This document shows, in pieces, positions 59,691 to 64,000 of a stretch of DNA of 64,000 bases (its first letter is position 1; the number at the start of each line of letters is the position of its first letter). The position numbers and the translations under genes were made by a program. The stretch comes from Penelope pileata (taxonomy: Eukaryota > Chordata > Aves > Galliformes > Cracidae), in NCBI GenBank assembly GCA_013396635.1, contig WBMW01001708.1, positions 2,015,693-2,079,692 of the forward strand, written 5' to 3'. A model generated the notes under the pieces. That model saw nothing but the letters and a program-made list of their open reading frames with translations. It did not search any database and was not told where the DNA came from.

Positions 59691-62600
59691 GTAGAGTGTT
59701 TCCAACAAAAACCTCTGGAGGTCTTATTTGTGACCTTGTCTCTAGAACTTTTAACAAAGTCCTATTGAATTAGTTTCTTACTTCCACATCAAACATATCT
59801 TCCAACTAGTATTGTTGAATAATTCTGGATTGACAACACTTAAAACTTAGTCTTGCAATGTAAGCTAGATTCATAGGTCCGTCCAGAATACCACTGAGTT
59901 GATCTTTCTTTCAGAGAATAGAAATTATGCACAGTAGAGTGTGATATTCATCTGTTACTGTAAATATCTATGTGAAAGATGGACGTTCTGAACACATTCT
60001 TGTTTTCGTATCTGAGCATCATTACAACTAGACATGACTCAAATGTCTCTGTGAGTATTTAATATCCTGTGTTCAACAAGTTTTCCAGAAAACAATTTAC
60101 AGGAATTTAGTTTATGAACTGTTTGCTCTGTCCAGTCATTACTTCCATTGGGTGATAGGCTGCTGTCTGATTAAAAGAATGCTAAGAATGCTTTAAGTGA
60201 GAAAATAATACTATACTGAACTGTGCACTACCCAATAATGAATATTATCATTTTATCTTGGCAAAAATTTGGAAGTATTCTGAGCGTTGAATTTATTTTT
60301 TGAATGCCCAAAGTCATAGCTCTACTTGTTTGCAAAGAACAAGCAAAGCAATTCTACAAAATACCAGGAATCAAATTCATGCTGTTTTGTTTATACTTAT
60401 TTACCAAATCTGTTTCCATTTTCTGACTAGCTCTCATTGTAACTAGAGTTTATCAACGTTTTCCAAATACCAACATTTCAGTGAAACAGATTTGTTTAGG
60501 GGGAGGAAGAGGAAATGTTCATTTCATTCCAAAAAAGAAGACTACTTATGAGTCAAATTGTTCCATTTGATTTTTATGAAGCTCTATCTTCAATTATTAT
60601 TCCACACATCTTGCAGGCTTCTGGGCTGAATTAGATAGTTTTCAAGACATTTCCAAAAGGCCCCTAAAGCTGCTGAACAACAACTGCAAATTTCAATTGT
60701 TTCTATTCAGTGAGAGTGATGTTTCTTGAGATTCTCTATGTAGGACAAGTATTTAATTTCTCTTCACATCTTTAGTGCTTCAAAGTTTAATTATTATTTA
60801 ATATGAAATTATCTAGAGCTGTAAGCTTACACAGATGCCCTGAGGACTTTACAGAAACAATGCAGTAGGGATCAGAAGAAAATCAATACACTCTTGTCAT
60901 TGCTTGGAAGGTGATACGTCACGTTATCAGCTTCACTTCTTATCCTGACCTGTTTCCCTACCTGATTGCAATCACCGATGTACATGGTATGAATAATCTG
61001 TGGCACAGACTTGTCTATAATTTCTCATTCTTACTGGATCCAGTGAACTCAGAAGAGCATGAATCAGCTTCAGTGAAGAGGTGCCTGAGTTACAGCTGTG
61101 GTAGGTGCAGAACAGAGCCTGGCGCTTACGGCTGGGACTGCTGATCTCTAGCATTACTGATTATTTAATATCAAACGTTTTGTGTCTGAAATAAGTTTGC
61201 CGGTAGTTTGACTTAACAAGTACGGTCTGTACAGCCCACATACTTTTAAAATAATTATTTTCCTCCCACAGCTATTAGTGAAAACTGTGACATCTTCCCC
61301 TTGTTCGCAGTGATATGTCATCTCTGCTTCAGCACCAGATGGTCTGGGAAAATGAGCAGGAGAAATAAGCGTGTCTATTTTCCCCTTCCCTAACATGGCA
61401 AGAAAATAAATGTGAAATAAAGAATGTGCTACCTATGCTAGGATAAAGCCTCTGGATGTGATGACTCTCTCTGCCAATTTCTTCTTCTGCCCCTCCACCA
61501 GTGCCATCATTGCTGGCAAGTGGACCGTATGTGTGATTTGTCCTTCTCCCACATTCTCCTCCTTGAGGTTCAGGTGAAGGAAACACATCAGCCCAGACAT
61601 TATTTTTTTGTCAAAGGCTGTTGTATATCATGTATCCCACCTGACTCATCCCATAACTAAAGCCCTCAGTTGGAATTTGGAGAACTTTGATTCCTGACTC
61701 CACTATGGAGATCCCAAAAGATCTTAAACTTCATTCATTCTCTGTGCTCCCCCAGTTGCAGGAGGCAAGGATTCTTGCTTTTTCTCTTGCTTAGTTGGAG
61801 ACAGGGAATGTGCATGATGCTGGAGTCAGGCAGCCAGGTCAGAGTTAGATTTGTTCCCATGTCTAAAGAAGCATTTTGCACACTCCCACCTGTGAAGCAA
61901 AACTTGGAAGTATGAACTGAACATGGTGAAAGAAACTATACCTACCTACATGTGCAGGCAACAGACACAGTACTTTTGAGGCTCATGCCTAGAGGATCAT
62001 CATCCCACCACCAGACTGAAAAGCCATGGTGCTGGGCCCTCCATGCCTAAGCTTTGCCTGAAAACTGAAGATGGCAGTAAGTCCCAGCAAATACGCTCTG
62101 GTTACTGGATTCATAACAGAGGGCCTTTTACTGACCCTCACTGCCTTGCCTTGAGGGTCAAAGAAGACCTTTTTTTTCCAGAAGTGCTTGATGAGTGTTC
62201 TCCAGGCTTGTATACCAGCTGTCTGGGAGGGTCTGGAGTTGTAGTGTTCCCTGTTGAAGTGTTCCCGGGTCCAGATTTACCTTTATCCGGTTTCAGTATA
62301 CAGGAATGAGGGAGAAAAGAAAGGGGAGCTGAGGATGGTCTTCCCAGTTCTCCTGCAGCCAGGGTTTCCTCATACACTATAGATATTTCATACACACCCA
62401 GGCTGGAACAAGAGCAAATGGAAGGAAACTTGGACATTAGCTCCAGATAGCAGCTTCCCTTCCGCTACATCTTCCCTTTCAGCTTGAGCTAGAGCTGCTA
62501 ACTCAGCCTGAAGTCCAAAGTTTCTTAACACTACAGCCTTAAACTGCCATCTCAGGTTACTAACCACACTAGGTGCAGCCACCTTTCTCATGGTAGGCAT

Positions 62601-63284
62601 GTCCTTCGTGTCCTGGTGGAGGTTCTGATCTCTCAGTCTCATCTGCTTGCATGGGAAGTAACATCACTCATGAAGATGTGAGCATGAAATTCAGCTGTGA
62701 ATAATCTGGCCTCTTGTGTTATTTTGCCGTTTTGTTATTTTGTCATCAAAATGTTTGCTAATCCTCAAGTTCCCTTCAACTTCTGCACCAGTGATTACAG
62801 GTCTCAGAGTTTCCTAATACATTTCTTATTCTCTTCCTTGAAAGCCCTCTCGTTTATCAGATAATAAAAACAGTATGACTGAAATGAACTGCAACCCAAT
62901 GTGGATATAAAATATTCTGAGTGAGCATCTTGTGAAGAAAAAGGTCCTGAACTTCCTTTAGCAATAGCTTGACAAAAACAGAGGAATAAAGATCAGCTTT
63001 TCAAAAGCATAGATTGGGTCATTAGTATTTTCTGGCCCAAATTACAGCTGTTTATCTGTTCTTATAGCCATCCATCACAAGTGGTTTGAGCAGCCACCCA
63101 TAAGTTCTTATTCTTGGCAAAATGCCATGCTTCCATTTTCTTTTCATTACTGACCTACAATAAATTGTACTGCTGTCCCAAATGCAAAAGTCTCACCAGT
63201 CCATTATCAGTCCCTAGAGCCATACTTTTACATGTAGTTAAACTTGGATCTCTCTCATCTCCGAGGTTTCTCTCATTTTCAGAC
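59691..63284. other. AT-rich unique DNA
   Basis: No gene recognised. It is strongly AT-rich to about 61300, with many ATTA words, a TACGTCAC CRE-like word near 60915 and no dispersed repeat. From 61400 to 63280 composition is ordinary, with frames of up to 99 codons and no known domain. Confidence 0.5.
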
Positions 63285-63375
63285 CATTTTCCATTTAGAT
63301 TGACCGAAGCTCTAAAAGGCTAAATGACTTGGCCAGGGTCATCGAGTGAGTCTGTGACTGAGCAAGAGAGCCCCT
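63285..63375 (-). repeat. MIR/CORE-SINE relic
   Basis: AAAGGCTAAATGACTTGGCC, then AGGGTCATCGAGTGAGTCTG and TGACTGAGCAAGAG, closely follow the antisense MIR-type SINE core (GAGGTTAAGTGACTTGCCC, then AAGGTCACACAGC and the AGT-GGCAGAGC region). The upstream CCATTTTCCATTTAG fits the next part of the SINE. This is an old insertion shared by amniotes, so it also gives the age of the surrounding DNA. Confidence 0.6.
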
Positions 63376-63479
63376 GCACATGACCTTCTTCCCTACCCAA
63401 GCCCCCAGACCCAAGCCCTCAAGCAGTATAAAGGGATTTTATAGGCAAAACATCAGCTCACAGCAAATTGCAGATCCTT
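63376..63479. other. Short unique stretch
   Basis: A C-rich run of CCC/CAAGCCC words at 63393-63420. Nothing else seen. Confidence 0.5.
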
Positions 63480-63860
63480 AAATAGCAGGGTTTATAATGG
63501 AAATACTAAGAGAAACCTGACTGTAGCAGTGGAATAGTAGTGATGCATTACTTATTCCATTAATGGCTGCGTTCTTAATAGAAACAGGTTCATTACATGG
63601 TAAGAAGCAAAGTTTGCATTAAATAGAAACATCATTTGGTGTTTTATTGATTAAAAGGAGATTAGATTTCCATGATGTTCTTTAGCAAATAGGATGCCTC
63701 GGAGGAAATGTATATATTTATATTATAAGGAGGAGGGTTTTATTACAGCATAATGGAAAGAAAATGTATCTCATAATGATAGTTTATATCACACAAGGGA
63801 TCCAATAACCAAAGGTTTAACTCTTAACCTAGCGTTGGCCCAGAAGTCCGTATTAATGTA
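63480..63860. promoter_or_regulatory. Candidate conserved non-coding element
   Basis: A repeat-free AT-rich block with about a dozen ATTA/TAAT words (ATGCATTACTTATTCC, ATTAATGGCTGCG, TTTATTGATTAAAAGG, TATTACAGCATAATGG, GTATTAATGTATTAG). Dense homeodomain-type sites and lack of low-complexity runs resemble developmental enhancers. It runs nearly to the window end; the right boundary is unknown. Confidence 0.3.
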
Positions 63861-64000
63861 TTAGAGGAAAACTAAGGTTTCCTTTTGGATCTCCTATTGT
63901 TCCATGCTGCCTGTGACAGCAAGGTTCAGCCCTCTCGTATTGACCAGAAGGCCCAATCAAATCTGTCCCAGGGGACTGCAAAACTGGCTTATGTGGAGGG

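Noticed and set aside
60912..60922. TACGTCAC as a CRE promoter element
   Set aside because: A single half-type CRE word is expected by chance, and no promoter context was seen.

Overview
This window is vertebrate nuclear DNA, and almost certainly from a bird. The key evidence is a set of short CR1 LINE fragments. Seven carry the standard avian CR1 3' end: ATTCTATGATTCTATGA on the sense strand, or TCATAGAATCATAGAA followed by GTTGGAAGGGACC on the antisense. Base composition is moderately AT-rich and CpG-poor, and simple repeats are short. There is no sign of bacterial gene organisation. A galliform such as chicken, turkey or quail fits, but the species cannot be fixed from sequence alone.

No host protein-coding exon, rRNA, tRNA or known small RNA was recognised anywhere in the 64 kb. 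Open frames are short and overlap on all frames, and their products match no family I know. The longest (41890-42570) has no ATG until near its end. The window is therefore best read as intergenic DNA (gene desert) or the inside of a very large intron. The only protein homology is the C-terminal tail of a CR1 reverse-transcriptase ORF at about 11.1-11.3 kb.

Layout. 1-11 kb: unique DNA, an AAT/AAAT microsatellite at 3973-3999 and a degraded palindromic relic at 6534-6605. 11-21 kb: CR1 fragments at 11071, 19433 and 20581, poly-A tracts, and a near-perfect six-copy 17-bp minisatellite at 20951-21052. 21-29 kb: mostly unique AT-rich DNA with several blocks that look like conserved non-coding elements. 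The most structured, 27280-28040, contains nested direct and inverted repeats. CR1 pieces lie at 25774 and 28868. 29-41 kb: unique DNA with T-rich and A-rich tracts, then two CR1 insertions at 40361 and 40731. 41-64 kb: no modern CR1 at all, only worn ancient repeats (51690, 57074, 59160, 63285). It also holds an isolated CpG cluster at 52801-52925 and more enhancer-like blocks (59340-59690, 63480-63860).

No genes act together here. The likely functional content is cis-regulatory, and this is inferred from composition and absence of young repeats, not shown. The most useful leads are the minisatellite, the inverted-repeat block at 27.9 kb, the local CpG island-like patch at 52.8 kb, and the scattered relics sharing an ATTGACTTCAATGG-like core.
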